From the NCBI GenBank assembly GCA_002316545.1, contig DCDR01000001.1, positions 311,692 to 375,691 of the forward strand: 64,000 nucleotides of DNA, written 5' to 3'. Below, piece after piece: positions 1 to 8,338 of this stretch. Each line of letters begins with the position of its first letter. Position 1 is the first letter of the stretch. Source of the DNA: Candidatus Saccharibacteria bacterium UBA1050 (GTDB lineage: Bacteria > Patescibacteriota > Saccharimonadia > Saccharimonadales > Saccharimonadaceae). The position numbers were made by a program, and so were the translations under genes. The notes under the pieces were generated by a model that was given only the letters and a program-made list of their open reading frames with translations, was not told the origin of the DNA and ran no database searches.

Positions 1-210
1 ACCACAATGGAGATTGCAGATAACCTTGTAATGTATGCCATTCCAGGCGCGATGCACGCTACGCTTATTGATCCGTTATTTTGGATTAGTATGCCAGTTG
101 CGCTAACCATTGCGTTCTTTGCTGCATTACCCGTAAACAAGTATCTTCTTAGCAAAAATAAAGGACACGCACTAACGATGAACGCAATGGGCGGTCATAA
201 ACACCATTAG
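1..210 (+). CDS. DUF4396 family membrane protein, C-terminal part
   Basis: The frame is open to the window edge, so this is the 3' end of a longer gene; the ATG at position 7 is probably internal. The visible residues form two hydrophobic segments (around YAIPGAMHATLIDPLFWISM and the VALTIAFFAALPV stretch) and a histidine-rich tail ending GGHKHH, which resembles the C-terminus of DUF4396 proteins. It lies 4 nt before a CsoR-type repressor and upstream of a DUF305 protein, so a role in copper or metal handling is inferred from context. The His-rich end could bind metal. Confidence 0.6.
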   Translation, partial: TTMEIADNLVMYAIPGAMHATLIDPLFWISMPVALTIAFFAALPVNKYLLSKNKGHALTMNAMGGHKHH

Positions 211-214
211 GGAG

Positions 215-499
215 ATGTATATGCAGCAATATGGATACGCAGAAAACAAACCATCATTACTTAAGCGGCTCAACAGAGTTGAAGGACAAGTGCGTGGTGT
301 TTCAAAAATGGTAGAAGAGGATAAGTATTGTATAGATATCCTTACACAAGTCAGTGCCGCTAAGGCTGCCCTTGACAAAGTTGCGCTTGAATTGCTTCGG
401 GATCACGCGCGGCATTGCCTATCAAATGAACACGTCCACGCTCAAGGCGAAGGCGACAAAGCCGATGAGCTTGTGAGTGCAATCGGTAGAATGCTTTAA
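215..499 (+). CDS. CsoR/FrmR-family metal-sensing repressor (DUF156)
   Basis: 94 aa, the usual size for the all-helical CsoR/RcnR family. The family motif LLKRLNRVEGQVRGV is at residues 15-29. The copper ligand set is complete: Cys39 (YCIDIL), His64 and Cys68 (HARHC), the C-H-C arrangement of Cu(I)-sensing CsoR. In the family, metal binding releases the tetramer from an operator before its own operon. A possible alternative start is the Met at residue 3. It follows the DUF4396 gene by 4 nt and precedes DUF305, so it probably represses this cluster; the operator would lie upstream, outside the window. FrmR (formaldehyde) is less likely given the C-H-C set and neighbours. Confidence 0.88.
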   Translation: MYMQQYGYAENKPSLLKRLNRVEGQVRGVSKMVEEDKYCIDILTQVSAAKAALDKVALELLRDHARHCLSNEHVHAQGEGDKADELVSAIGRML

Positions 500-521
500 A
501 TAATATAAAGGAGTACAACAG

Positions 522-920
522 ATGCAAACTAAACCATTACTTTACGGACTTATCGGATTTTTCCTAGGAGGACTACTTGTCGCTATTGCGGCTACAACCT
601 TCAATAAGCCTGAACAAGAGACTAGAGCTAATACAAATTCATCAATGAGCAGTATGTCTATGGACGATATGACCGCTGACCTAAAGAATAAAACAGGAGA
701 TGAATTTGATAAGGCATTTATCGCAAGTATGATTGCACACCACGAGGGTGCGGTTGAGATGGCAAAGCTATCCGCAAAGAATGCTAAGCACGAAGAGGTT
801 AAAACCTTATCAAATAACATCATAACCGCTCAAGAAAAAGAAATTGCCGAAATGAAGCAATGGCAAATGGATTGGGGCTACTCATCTATGATGATGGACC
901 ACGGCTCAATGAGCCACTAA
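522..920 (+). CDS. DUF305 membrane-anchored protein, copper-associated
   Basis: 132 aa. An N-terminal hydrophobic helix (residues 5-25, LLYGLIGFFLGGLLVAIAA) is an uncleaved anchor or signal. The outer domain has the DUF305 core FIASMIAHHEGAVEMAK at about residues 66-82, whose paired histidines typify the ferritin-like DUF305 fold. Met and His clusters (MSSMSMDDM, and MMMDHGSMSH at the end) are typical of copper-binding proteins. RBS AAGGAG lies 7 nt before the ATG. It is third in the CsoR operon; extracytoplasmic copper binding is inferred, not proven. Confidence 0.85.
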   Translation: MQTKPLLYGLIGFFLGGLLVAIAATTFNKPEQETRANTNSSMSSMSMDDMTADLKNKTGDEFDKAFIASMIAHHEGAVEMAKLSAKNAKHEEVKTLSNNIITAQEKEIAEMKQWQMDWGYSSMMMDHGSMSH

Positions 921-1044
921 TAGATTATTGTTTCTTTGATTATGTTCGCTGCAGGGATGGTTGGTACGCTTGAAAGCCGACCATCTACGAGCGATCCAAA
1001 AAGTTTAAGTAAATTCTGTAGCTCCGCACCAAATAGGAATTATC

Positions 1045-1068
1045 GGACGCTTCGGCGTCCTTTTGTTT
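1045..1068 (+). terminator. Rho-independent terminator of the metal-stress operon
   Basis: A 6-bp perfect stem GGACGC/GCGTCC closes a UUCG tetraloop and is followed by TTTTGTTTT. It lies 125 nt after the DUF305 stop. The 921-1044 stretch before it holds a second inverted repeat (about 954-983, GATGGTTGG with CCGACCATC) and no gene. Confidence 0.8.
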
Positions 1069-1120
1069 TCCCCAAAGTGCTAAACTTAAAAGATACAACT
1101 TTAAAAAAGGAGTAGGCGAA

Positions 1121-1498
1121 ATGGCGAAGTATGTAGATGGATTTGTGCTGGTAGTGCCCAAGGTCAAAGAGGCAGAATACCAAAAAATGGCAGAAATGGG
1201 CCGCGACTCCTGGATGAAGCATGGCGCGCTGCAATATTTTGAATGCCGGGGCGATGACCTGAAGCAACAAAAAATGGGCGACGTAAAATCTCGCGCATTT
1301 GCCGAAATGGCAGGTGCAAGCGCAGATGACGATGTGTGGTTTTCGTGGATCGTGTTTGAGTCGAAAGAACACCGCGACGAAGTAAACGCAAAAGTAATGG
1401 AAGAAATGTCGCAAATGAATATGCCGGAAGATCTTGAAATGCCCAGCGACATGACCAAGATGGCGTATGGTGGTTTTGAAGTAGCCGTTGAAGGCTAG
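1121..1498 (+). CDS. DUF1428 (YbaA-like) protein
   Basis: 125 aa, close to the normal YbaA length of about 117. The start KYVDGFVLVVPK is the hallmark of DUF1428, a dimeric ferredoxin-like alpha/beta barrel family of unknown activity. Other family stretches include RDSWMKHGALQYFEC, FSWIVFESKEHRDEVN and the end KMAYGGFEV. RBS AAAGGAG lies 9 nt upstream. A small membrane protein gene follows after 2 nt, so the two are probably co-transcribed. Confidence 0.85.
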   Translation: MAKYVDGFVLVVPKVKEAEYQKMAEMGRDSWMKHGALQYFECRGDDLKQQKMGDVKSRAFAEMAGASADDDVWFSWIVFESKEHRDEVNAKVMEEMSQMNMPEDLEMPSDMTKMAYGGFEVAVEG

Positions 1499-1500
1499 GC

Positions 1501-1779
1501 ATGAAACTGCTACATAAAGTATCTGTACGAATAGTGATTGCCTTAGTTGTTGGATTTTTACTTGCTGGTGCATTAACAAAAATTACTTATACGTGTACAC
1601 CAATAGACGACAGTGTAAATTGCGTAGCATTTGACAAAGCAATTATGCACCCCGCTGATTTACTGAATAACAAGCAAAACAGTCTGGTTAAATTCTCTTT
1701 GATTTTTGCAATATCGGCCGTAACCATCTTTGCGATACTAACAGTTATAACAAAGTACCACGCCCGTGGTATCAAATAG
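1501..1779 (+). CDS. Small two-TM hypothetical protein
   Basis: Not recognised. 92 aa with two predicted TM helices (about residues 10-30 and 65-84) and a roughly 35-residue loop containing two cysteines (YTCTPIDDSVNCVAF) that could form a disulphide if the loop is outside. The tail is basic (KYHARGIK). It starts 2 nt after the DUF1428 stop. Confidence 0.6.
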   Translation: MKLLHKVSVRIVIALVVGFLLAGALTKITYTCTPIDDSVNCVAFDKAIMHPADLLNNKQNSLVKFSLIFAISAVTIFAILTVITKYHARGIK

Positions 1780-1873
1780 AAGACGTGGGACCCATAGTAG
1801 GTGCCGAAAAACACCCGCCGAGAAAATAGTAAAATCGACAGCTCTCAGGGTTTGAGCTCTATCTATCTTGAGT

Positions 1874-2683
1874 TTATGCCGCGATGAATGAGCGCATGCC
1901 AATGCTACCCATTTCTATCACGTCGTTGAAATACGTCAATTCTTCTGAGCTATCGAGTAATGCCATAGCTGCGAGCATAGGGCGATAATGGTCGTCCATT
2001 TGCACTGCTACCGCAGCCGTGCTAGATATTTTGCGTGGATTTGCCAGTAGCTCAAGGTTGTGCAAGCTCATTTGCTCACTAGCTTTTGCGTCGAACTCTA
2101 ATGCCCAATCAAACACTTTGTCATCATGAAAATTCAGCATGCGCAGGTTGTGAACCAGATTGCCACTGCCGATGAAAATAACTCCTTTTTCACGTAGCGG
2201 TTTGAGTAGTGTAAACATCTCTGCCATTTGCGACAATGACTGATTAATATCGAGGCTGATTTGCAGTACTGGCACTTTTACATTTGGCGCCATGTGCTTC
2301 AAGACCGACCACGTGCCATGATCGAGCCCCCAGGTGCTATCTAATTGAGCTTCGTAATGCAAAAACGCATCACGCAGGGTACTGGCAATGTTTGGATCAC
2401 CCTTAGCCGGATATTTTACCTGATAGAGCTCGTCGGGAAAGCCATACATATCGTAAATAATCGGTTGCGTAGGAGCATCAGTTATTTTTGTGCCGCGAGT
2501 AAGCCAATGCGCACTAATGACGACGAAAGCCTGAGGCTGTGGCAAGCTTTTGCCCACTTCAGCCCAATGCCTCGTAATATCATTGTCGAGTATCGCGTTC
2601 ATAGGATTGCCGTGGCCAACAAAGAGCACCGGCATTTTAGGGCTTGGCTTGAGTGTATGTGATAGTTTCTGTAGTGTTTCCAT
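1874..2683 (-). CDS. LigB/DODA-family extradiol ring-cleavage dioxygenase
   Basis: 269 aa, the usual size for YgiD-type 4,5-DOPA dioxygenases. VLFVGHGNPMNAI carries the N-terminal metal-ligand His, and VISAHWLTRG the second. LGLDHGTWSVL (about 115-125) and FIGSGNLVHNLR follow the family pattern. The class is a non-haem, zinc- or iron-dependent enzyme acting on catechols. The natural substrate cannot be read from sequence, and a streamlined epibiont with this enzyme suggests detoxification rather than catabolism. Transcribed alone; convergent with the 1501 gene. Confidence 0.87.
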   Translation of the reverse strand: METLQKLSHTLKPSPKMPVLFVGHGNPMNAILDNDITRHWAEVGKSLPQPQAFVVISAHWLTRGTKITDAPTQPIIYDMYGFPDELYQVKYPAKGDPNIASTLRDAFLHYEAQLDSTWGLDHGTWSVLKHMAPNVKVPVLQISLDINQSLSQMAEMFTLLKPLREKGVIFIGSGNLVHNLRMLNFHDDKVFDWALEFDAKASEQMSLHNLELLANPRKISSTAAVAVQMDDHYRPMLAAMALLDSSEELTYFNDVIEMGSIGMRSFIAA

Positions 2684-2763
2684 AGTTGGGATGTAAATTA
2701 CTATACTTTATATAGTATATCAGAAGCCTGACCATGGAGAGTAGGATTTGTTACAATTTGTGT

Positions 2764-3162
2764 ATGACAGATACCCCCGCAAGCGTGCAAATTGACGACA
2801 TAATAGCCCTACATGGCGGCTGGAAAAGTGACGTACTTACGCAACTTCGCGAAGTGATTACCGACACCGACGAGCGGATTGTAGAAGAAGTAAAATGGAA
2901 GATGAAAACTCGGCCAGAAGGCTTGCCTGTGTGGAGCTACGAAGGAATACTTTGCTTCGCTGAAATATGGAAAGATAATATAAAGCTGATATTTCACAAA
3001 GGCTCTTCCCTGCCAGACCCAGATAAACTATTTAATGCTCGGCTAAAGAGTACAGACGTGAGAGCAATTGAAATTCATGAAAGCGACGAGATACATAAAG
3101 CTGGCATACAAGCTCTTGTAAATGCTGCCATTGCATACAATTCAAACAAAACTGCTCGCTAA
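2764..3162 (+). CDS. DUF1801 domain protein
   Basis: 132 aa from this ATG. DUF1801 features are W-K-M near VEEVKWKMKTRPEGLPVWSYEG, the KLIFHKG strand and the final helix. An upstream in-frame ATG at 2734 would add 10 residues, but a -10-like TACAAT (2752-2757) lies exactly 6 nt before 2764, with CTGACC as a possible -35 (2728-2733), so a leaderless transcript from 2764 is preferred. Family function is poorly known. The window has two more DUF1801 genes (4671 and 37422). Confidence 0.78.
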   Translation: MTDTPASVQIDDIIALHGGWKSDVLTQLREVITDTDERIVEEVKWKMKTRPEGLPVWSYEGILCFAEIWKDNIKLIFHKGSSLPDPDKLFNARLKSTDVRAIEIHESDEIHKAGIQALVNAAIAYNSNKTAR

Positions 3163-3236
3163 ACATACATCTTAAATAAGTGCTGAGTTATGTTTCTGTA
3201 GTATTATTGACTATAGTAAGCATAAGCAACGTATTG

Positions 3237-4625
3237 ATGACGAAAAAATTAAACAGATTCGTTAAGTCGGAAAGACTGCTAAACAGGCGCATCAACAGAG
3301 CTGAGCGCCAAGCTGTTTCTGTTGGCAAAGGCTTTTTGAACATCAAAAAATATAACCGCTTTTTGCGAGTGCTAGGCCCGGGGCTCGTCACTGGCGCAGC
3401 CGACGATGACCCATCTGGTATTGCCACCTACTCGCAGGCCGGTGCCAGCTTTGGCTATGGCTTACTGTGGGCATTCCCCTTAATGTATCCGCTGCTCCTT
3501 GCCGTACAAGAAAGCTGCGCACGCATTGGTGCTATAACCGGCAAAGGGCTTGCAGCCGTAATAAAAGAAAACTACAGCAAAAAACTACTATATATGTCGG
3601 TAGGACTGGTGGTAGTTGCAAATACCATAAATATCGGTGCCGACCTTGGTGCAATGGCTGCAACCACGCAACTATTTGTGGATGCTCCGTTTGCCCTACT
3701 GGCCTGTTTATACGCGCTGATAATAGTGCTGCTCGTGATATTTGTTAGCTACAAGCAATACGCGAAAATACTAAAATGGCTGGCGATCACGCTACTTGCC
3801 TACCCTGTGACCGCCCTACTAGTTGGTCAGAATTGGCCAGAGGTGTTTCGCGCAACGTTTACTATTTCTCCAAAGCTCGATTTTCAAACAATATACATAT
3901 TTGTCGGTATGCTTGGCACAACGATTTCACCATATTTATTTTTCTGGGATACGTCTGAACAAGTGGAAGAAGAAGTGGCCAAGCGCAACTTGAAAAAAAT
4001 TGGTGAAGCACCAAATGCAACGAAACGCTACCTACATAATTTACGGCTTGATAATTTTGTCGGTATGACGCTGGCCAGCTTGACCGCTTGGTTTATCGTA
4101 ATCGCGTGTGCTTCAACGCTCTATGCAAATGGTATAACCCAAATAAACACGGCTGCCGATGCCGCTCGCGCGCTTGAACCGCTTGTTCAGGGATTTCCTG
4201 ATGCTGGATTGGTAGCGAAGCTTATATTTTCAGTTGGGGTAATTGGTCTGGGCCTTTTAGCAGTGCCGGTATTAGCTGGTTCGTCGTCTTACGCGATAAG
4301 CGAAGCCTTGGGCTGGAAAGAAGGCTTGTACAGAAAATTCAAACGCGCCATTGGCTTCTATGCAGTGATTATCGCTTCAACACTAGTGGGCTTAGCGATT
4401 AACTTCCTGGGGATTGACCCCATAAAAGCACTTGTATTTACCGCGGTATTCAACGGCATTGCTTCTGTGCCACTGCTATTTATGATAGCGAAGGTAGGCA
4501 ACAACAAAGCAATCATGGGCGACTACAAGAACGGTGCTTTATCTAACATTGTAATACGATTAGCATTTGTAATCATGACCGCGGCGGTACTTGTATTGTT
4601 TGTATCGTTTGCAAACATCGGCTGA
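3237..4625 (+). CDS. Nramp-family divalent metal transporter, atypical subtype
   Basis: 462 aa from ATG 3237; a GTG at 3180 is possible. About 11 TM segments. The TM1 region reads GPGLVTGAADDDPSGIATYS, where classical Nramps have DPGN, and the TM6 region reads TTISPYLFFWDTSEQVEEE, where classical proteins have a Met-Pro-His motif. It thus belongs to the Nramp/SLC11 superfamily but lacks the thioether methionine that selects Mn and Fe. Mg or another cation is possible; family membership is sure, substrate is not. No metal-regulated operator was seen upstream. Confidence 0.85.
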   Translation: MTKKLNRFVKSERLLNRRINRAERQAVSVGKGFLNIKKYNRFLRVLGPGLVTGAADDDPSGIATYSQAGASFGYGLLWAFPLMYPLLLAVQESCARIGAITGKGLAAVIKENYSKKLLYMSVGLVVVANTINIGADLGAMAATTQLFVDAPFALLACLYALIIVLLVIFVSYKQYAKILKWLAITLLAYPVTALLVGQNWPEVFRATFTISPKLDFQTIYIFVGMLGTTISPYLFFWDTSEQVEEEVAKRNLKKIGEAPNATKRYLHNLRLDNFVGMTLASLTAWFIVIACASTLYANGITQINTAADAARALEPLVQGFPDAGLVAKLIFSVGVIGLGLLAVPVLAGSSSYAISEALGWKEGLYRKFKRAIGFYAVIIASTLVGLAINFLGIDPIKALVFTAVFNGIASVPLLFMIAKVGNNKAIMGDYKNGALSNIVIRLAFVIMTAAVLVLFVSFANIG

Positions 4626-4670
4626 ACTAACCTGCTTCATATTTAAAGCGTTTGAGACTATACTGGTGGC

Positions 4671-5090
4671 ATGGCTGAGCTAAAGACGAAGGTCAACGAC
4701 GGAAGCGTAGAAGATTTTATAGGTAGCGTCGAGAACGAGAAACGACGTGCCGACGGCTTTGTGTTGCTAGAAATCTACAAACGCGCAACCAAGCAACAAC
4801 CCAAGCTTTGGGGCACAAGCATTATTGGCTTCGGTATGTACCACTACAAATCTGAACGTAGCTCGCAAGAAGGCGACTGGCCACTCGCTGCCTTTTCACC
4901 AAGAAAGCAAAACTTAACACTATATGTATACCCAAACAATTTCCCTGACCTTCTAGAAGATCTTGGCAAATATAAAACAGGCGGAAGCTGTTTATATATC
5001 AATAAAATTGAAGATGTAGACTCGAAGAAGCTAGAGGCTTTAGTGGCCGCTAGCTACAAATGGGCGCAAGAAAATCTTGGCTCGAAATAA
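4671..5090 (+). CDS. DUF1801 domain protein
   Basis: 139 aa. The DUF1801 signature is seen in WGTSIIGFGMYHYKSERSSQEGDW and LAAFSPRKQNLTLYVYP, then GGSCLYINKIEDVD. It is closest to the subgroup with F(S/T)PRK and GKxKxGxxCLYI motifs. -10-like TATACT (4659-4664) is 6 nt before the ATG, implying a leaderless mRNA. Function unknown. Confidence 0.85.
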   Translation: MAELKTKVNDGSVEDFIGSVENEKRRADGFVLLEIYKRATKQQPKLWGTSIIGFGMYHYKSERSSQEGDWPLAAFSPRKQNLTLYVYPNNFPDLLEDLGKYKTGGSCLYINKIEDVDSKKLEALVAASYKWAQENLGSK

Positions 5091-5158
5091 AAAATATTTA
5101 CCGCTCACACAATTGATTGTTTTTACTATCGAGCACATAATTGGTGCGGAGGTTTGCA

Positions 5159-5773
5159 ATGGAAAAAATTGACTATAAGAAACAATTGACGCAATTTTAC
5201 AGCGGTAAAGTTGGGAATATGTTGGTAGTTGAAGTGCCGTCGCACAACTTTTTGATGATTGATGGACATGGTGACCCAAACACATCGAAAGAATACATCG
5301 ATGCGATTCAAGCACTCTACCCTGTTGCGTATACTTTGAAATTTATGAGTAAACGAACGTTAGGCAAAGATTTTGGCGTGATGCCACTCGAAGGCCTGTG
5401 GTGGTCTGACAATATGGACGACTTTTTAACCGGAAACAAATCTAACTGGAACTGGACAATGATGATACTCCAGCCAGAGTTTATTACGAAAGAAATGCTT
5501 GATACTGCCAAAGAAGACGTTACAAAGAAAAAGAACCCAAAACTTATAGATAGAATACGACTTGAAAGTTATACGGAAGGTCGTGCGGCGCAAGTAATGT
5601 ACGTGGGGGCGTACGCTGATGAAGGTCCAACTATTAAAAAGCTACATGAATTTATAGTGGAAAATGGCGGAAAGCTCGACGCAAGCAGCAAACATCATCA
5701 CGAGATATACCTTGGCGACCCGCGTCGCACCAGCCCAGACAAATTAAAAACCATCATTCGACAGCCTTTTTGA
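5159..5773 (+). CDS. GyrI-like small-molecule-binding protein
   Basis: 204 aa from ATG 5159, chosen because GGAGG sits 7 nt upstream; the longer frame from 5141 has no such site. VEVPSHNFLMIDGHGDPN is the start of the GyrI-like/SOUL-like effector fold, and the end HHHEIYLGDPRRTSPDKLKTIIRQP is typical of the family (final strand plus DPRRT). No DNA-binding domain is attached, so it may be a stand-alone ligand-binding or hydrolytic GyrI-like protein. Confidence 0.82.
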   Translation: MEKIDYKKQLTQFYSGKVGNMLVVEVPSHNFLMIDGHGDPNTSKEYIDAIQALYPVAYTLKFMSKRTLGKDFGVMPLEGLWWSDNMDDFLTGNKSNWNWTMMILQPEFITKEMLDTAKEDVTKKKNPKLIDRIRLESYTEGRAAQVMYVGAYADEGPTIKKLHEFIVENGGKLDASSKHHHEIYLGDPRRTSPDKLKTIIRQPF

Positions 5774-5785
5774 TACTATAGCTAT

Positions 5786-6352
5786 ATGAAAGCGATAATT
5801 TTTGACTGCTTTGGCGTGCTTGTGGGAAGAGGTTTTTGGAATGTGTATAAAAGTCTGGGCGGCGATTTAGAAGCAGATGCTGAATTTATCGATGAACAAC
5901 TTCAAAAAGTAGACTTGGGGGAAATTTCAGGGCATGAGTTTAGCGAGCTAATGGCAAATCGGCTACATATACCAGTGGATACCTACCTGGATACGTTTGC
6001 GAAAGATGAAAAACCAAACGAAGATGTATTTGAATATATAGAAATGGAACTAAAGCCACATTACAAACTCGCGCTAGTGAGTAATGCGACAGGCGATTCT
6101 GTGCGTAAAAGAATACCTGAAAATAAAATGGCATTGTTTGACGAGGTGTTTATATCTGGCGAAGTAGGAATACTAAAGCCAGATCCGCGATTATTTGAGA
6201 TGGCACTTAGGGCACTCGATGTAGACGCAAACGACGCCGTATTTGTGGACGACCATCAAGAATATATCGATGGTGCCAAGGCCGTAGGGCTACACACCAT
6301 TTTGTTTACGAGCTTAGACAACCTTAAGCTAAACTTACAAACTCTTCTATAG
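5786..6352 (+). CDS. HAD-superfamily hydrolase
   Basis: 188 aa. HAD motif I is FDCFGVLVG (nucleophile Asp8). Motif II is LVSNATGD, motif III Lys is in GILKPDPRLFE, and motif IV is FVDDHQEYIDGA. The cap is a small helical insertion (residues 15-80), as in YihX/epoxide-hydrolase-N-like phosphatases. The second Asp of motif I is replaced by Phe, as in dehalogenase-like subgroups, so the phosphatase assignment is only likely. TACTAT at 5774-5779 lies 6 nt before the ATG. Confidence 0.8.
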   Translation: MKAIIFDCFGVLVGRGFWNVYKSLGGDLEADAEFIDEQLQKVDLGEISGHEFSELMANRLHIPVDTYLDTFAKDEKPNEDVFEYIEMELKPHYKLALVSNATGDSVRKRIPENKMALFDEVFISGEVGILKPDPRLFEMALRALDVDANDAVFVDDHQEYIDGAKAVGLHTILFTSLDNLKLNLQTLL

Positions 6353-6363
6353 TAATGATTCAG

Positions 6364-6702
6364 TTACGCAACGTGAAGTAACTGATCGAGAATGTTTTTT
6401 GCATGTGCCCAATCTTGCATATTTGATTGATACCGCTGCCAACCACCTACGGTGATTTGATAGTATTTCCGCCGTCCACCATTTGTTTCATCACCCCAAT
6501 AAGAAGTAATCAGCATTTCCTTCTCTAGTCGCTTCAAACTTGAATACATCGTGGGTTCCTTTAGCTGATACTTGCTTGCTGTTATTTCGTTCACCATTTT
6601 CATAATTTCATAGCCATATCTATCGCCATTGCTAAGAAGTTTTAAGATTATGGTATCAGTGTGACCTCTAAGAAGATCGGCCGTGAGGGTTTTATTGTTC
6701 AT
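6364..6702 (-). CDS. PadR-family transcriptional repressor
   Basis: 112 aa from ATG 6702. DNA-binding winged helix: the DTIILKLLSNGDRYGYEIMKMV helix, then TMYSSLKRLEKEMLITSYW and GGRRKYYQIT, the standard PadR wing. An ATG at 6720 would add six residues but overlaps the proposed promoter: TTTACA (6732-6737), 17-nt spacer, TACAGT (6709-6714), then 6 nt to ATG 6702. Two inverted repeats sit in this promoter, suggesting autorepression. PadR proteins often answer to phenolic or drug-like ligands. The next gene, divergent, encodes a secreted FG-GAP protein. Confidence 0.88.
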   Translation of the reverse strand: MNNKTLTADLLRGHTDTIILKLLSNGDRYGYEIMKMVNEITASKYQLKEPTMYSSLKRLEKEMLITSYWGDETNGGRRKYYQITVGGWQRYQSNMQDWAHAKNILDQLLHVA

Positions 6703-6704
6703 AG

Positions 6705-6749
6705 ATACACTGTATGTCATAGTATTATGCCTGTAAAGGTACTTTTACA
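6705..6749 (-). promoter_or_regulatory. PadR promoter with two inverted repeats (candidate operators)
   Basis: ATACACTGTAT (6705-6715) is a perfect 5-1-5 dyad on the -10. TGTAAAGGTACTTTTACA (6732-6749) is a near-perfect 18-bp dyad over the -35. Both resemble PadR-type TGT/ACA half-sites. The -35 TTTACA and -10 TACAGT are 17 nt apart. Autoregulation is inferred. Confidence 0.5.
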
Positions 6750-6866
6750 ATACTCATCTGGCGTATATTGATTTTTTTAAATGCGTAAGTAATGATATTA
6801 CTAATCATATGCAGATCTATTCCACCATGATACATTCATAATTGCCTTAAACCACTTTTATGCAAA

Positions 6867-6894
6867 ATTGAAAGCCCTTGTGCTTTCAATTTTT
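6867..6894 (+). terminator. Terminator-like hairpin in the padR to FG-GAP intergenic region
   Basis: A 9-bp perfect stem ATTGAAAGC/GCTTTCAAT with a 6-nt loop is followed by TTTTC. No plus-strand gene ends before it, so it could terminate a short RNA starting about 6750-6800 or attenuate the 6959 gene. TATAAT at 6907-6912 may be the real -10 for that gene. The rest of 6750-6958 shows nothing else. Confidence 0.4.
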
Positions 6895-6958
6895 CATTAC
6901 GCACTATATAATCCAAGGCAAAGTAATTACCTCTGGTGGAAGGCTGTAAGGAGTTATT

Positions 6959-8326
6959 GTGTTAGAACGTACTAAAAGCTATATAAATTCACGTAAGCAG
7001 CCAGTAAAAGTGCTCGCTTTTTCAGTAGGAGCAGCAATTGTATCTCTGGGCCTGGTTGTTTCAGCGTGGGCGGCGTCACTTGAGCTTCAAGATCGAGCTG
7101 TGCTAGCAGGCATAAACTACCCTTCTACACCATCTTGGGATGTTTGTACGGCAGATTACAATAATGACGGCAACGAAGATTTTCACGCAAGCCTACACAT
7201 GAAAAGCGCTGGAGCTCTGTATACAAATATGGGCGATGGCGGTTTTAGCAAGGTCGTAACTAACATCGTATCACCACGGCCTACCCCAGGGTATGGCTCA
7301 AAAGCATTTGTTGATCGCCATGCTTGTGCTTGGGCTGATGTAGACGGTAATGGGCTACTTGATCTTTACAACTCTGCTGGTCGCTGGGCATCAAACAAGT
7401 ACAAAGATGCTGGTATTGATAACGAACTCTACCTGCAAACCGCACCAGGTGTATTTACCGACGTAGCGACTGAAAAAGGCGTGGGTGAACCGTGTACTCG
7501 TGGACGCTTCGTAGTTTTTGCCGACTTCAATGGTGATGGAAAGCCAGAGCTATTCCTAGGAGCGCAGAAAGAACGTGCCGATACTACCGATGTATGTAAC
7601 ACACTTGCCGACAGCCCGTACAACGAGCAGTCAAAGGTATTTGTTAACCTTGGCAATGACGAGAATGGAACATGGCTTGGTTTTCGCACGGCACCTGAGT
7701 ACAACGTAAGTCTTGCGAACACCGGTAACCGCTTTGCTGTAGCATGGGACGAAAACAACGATGGTAAAGTAGACCTACTGACCCAAACCTTCGTAAACAA
7801 CCGCCCTCTGCTCTACCGCAACAACGGAACTAGCTTTACTGAAATCTCACGAGCTGGGACCAAAAAACTTCCTGCTATGAATGGCGTGAAAGTAGGTGAC
7901 ATCAACCGTGATGGAATAAATGATTTGGTTTTTGCCGATAATAATGGCTTCGCTTACCTACGCGGTACCGCAACTGGAATTACAACTGTTGCAACTCGTA
8001 TCGGCAGCAATGTAGCAAGTAACGCCGATGGCTGGAACGTCGCAATCGGTGACATTAACGGCGACGGCCTACTTGATGTGTATGGACAAACAAAGGCGGC
8101 CTCAGGCAGCGTAAACCCTGACGACATCGTGTATGTCGCTCAGCCAGACGGAAGCTTCGTGCCTTATGTTGCCCCTTCGGCTACAGGTGACGCAAATGAT
8201 GTTGAATCAGTGCTTGTGAACGGCCGTGCACAATTTGTTGTTCTTAACGGTGGCAACGATGAAAAAGAAGCACCTGGCCCAATTCAACTTATCTACTGGG
8301 TTGACCAGCAAAGCTCGTCTCTTTGA
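6959..8326 (+). CDS. Secreted FG-GAP/VCBS-repeat protein
   Basis: 455 aa from GTG 6959 (RBS AAGGAG 7 nt upstream). A signal peptide is seen: basic start, hydrophobic VLAFSVGAAIVSLGLVVSAWA, probable cleavage about residue 38. Six calcium-binding DxNxDG-type loops occur at roughly residues 64, 126, 188, 263, 313 and 364 (for example DYNNDGNEDF, DFNGDGKPELFLG, DINGDGLLDVYGQ), spaced as blades of an integrin-like beta-propeller. No catalytic or sorting motif was seen. A role in surface adhesion or host contact is plausible but inferred. RBS use and leader differ from the leaderless genes around it. Confidence 0.85.
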   Translation: MLERTKSYINSRKQPVKVLAFSVGAAIVSLGLVVSAWAASLELQDRAVLAGINYPSTPSWDVCTADYNNDGNEDFHASLHMKSAGALYTNMGDGGFSKVVTNIVSPRPTPGYGSKAFVDRHACAWADVDGNGLLDLYNSAGRWASNKYKDAGIDNELYLQTAPGVFTDVATEKGVGEPCTRGRFVVFADFNGDGKPELFLGAQKERADTTDVCNTLADSPYNEQSKVFVNLGNDENGTWLGFRTAPEYNVSLANTGNRFAVAWDENNDGKVDLLTQTFVNNRPLLYRNNGTSFTEISRAGTKKLPAMNGVKVGDINRDGINDLVFADNNGFAYLRGTATGITTVATRIGSNVASNADGWNVAIGDINGDGLLDVYGQTKAASGSVNPDDIVYVAQPDGSFVPYVAPSATGDANDVESVLVNGRAQFVVLNGGNDEKEAPGPIQLIYWVDQQSSSL

Positions 8327-8338
8327 TAGGTAGCTCTT

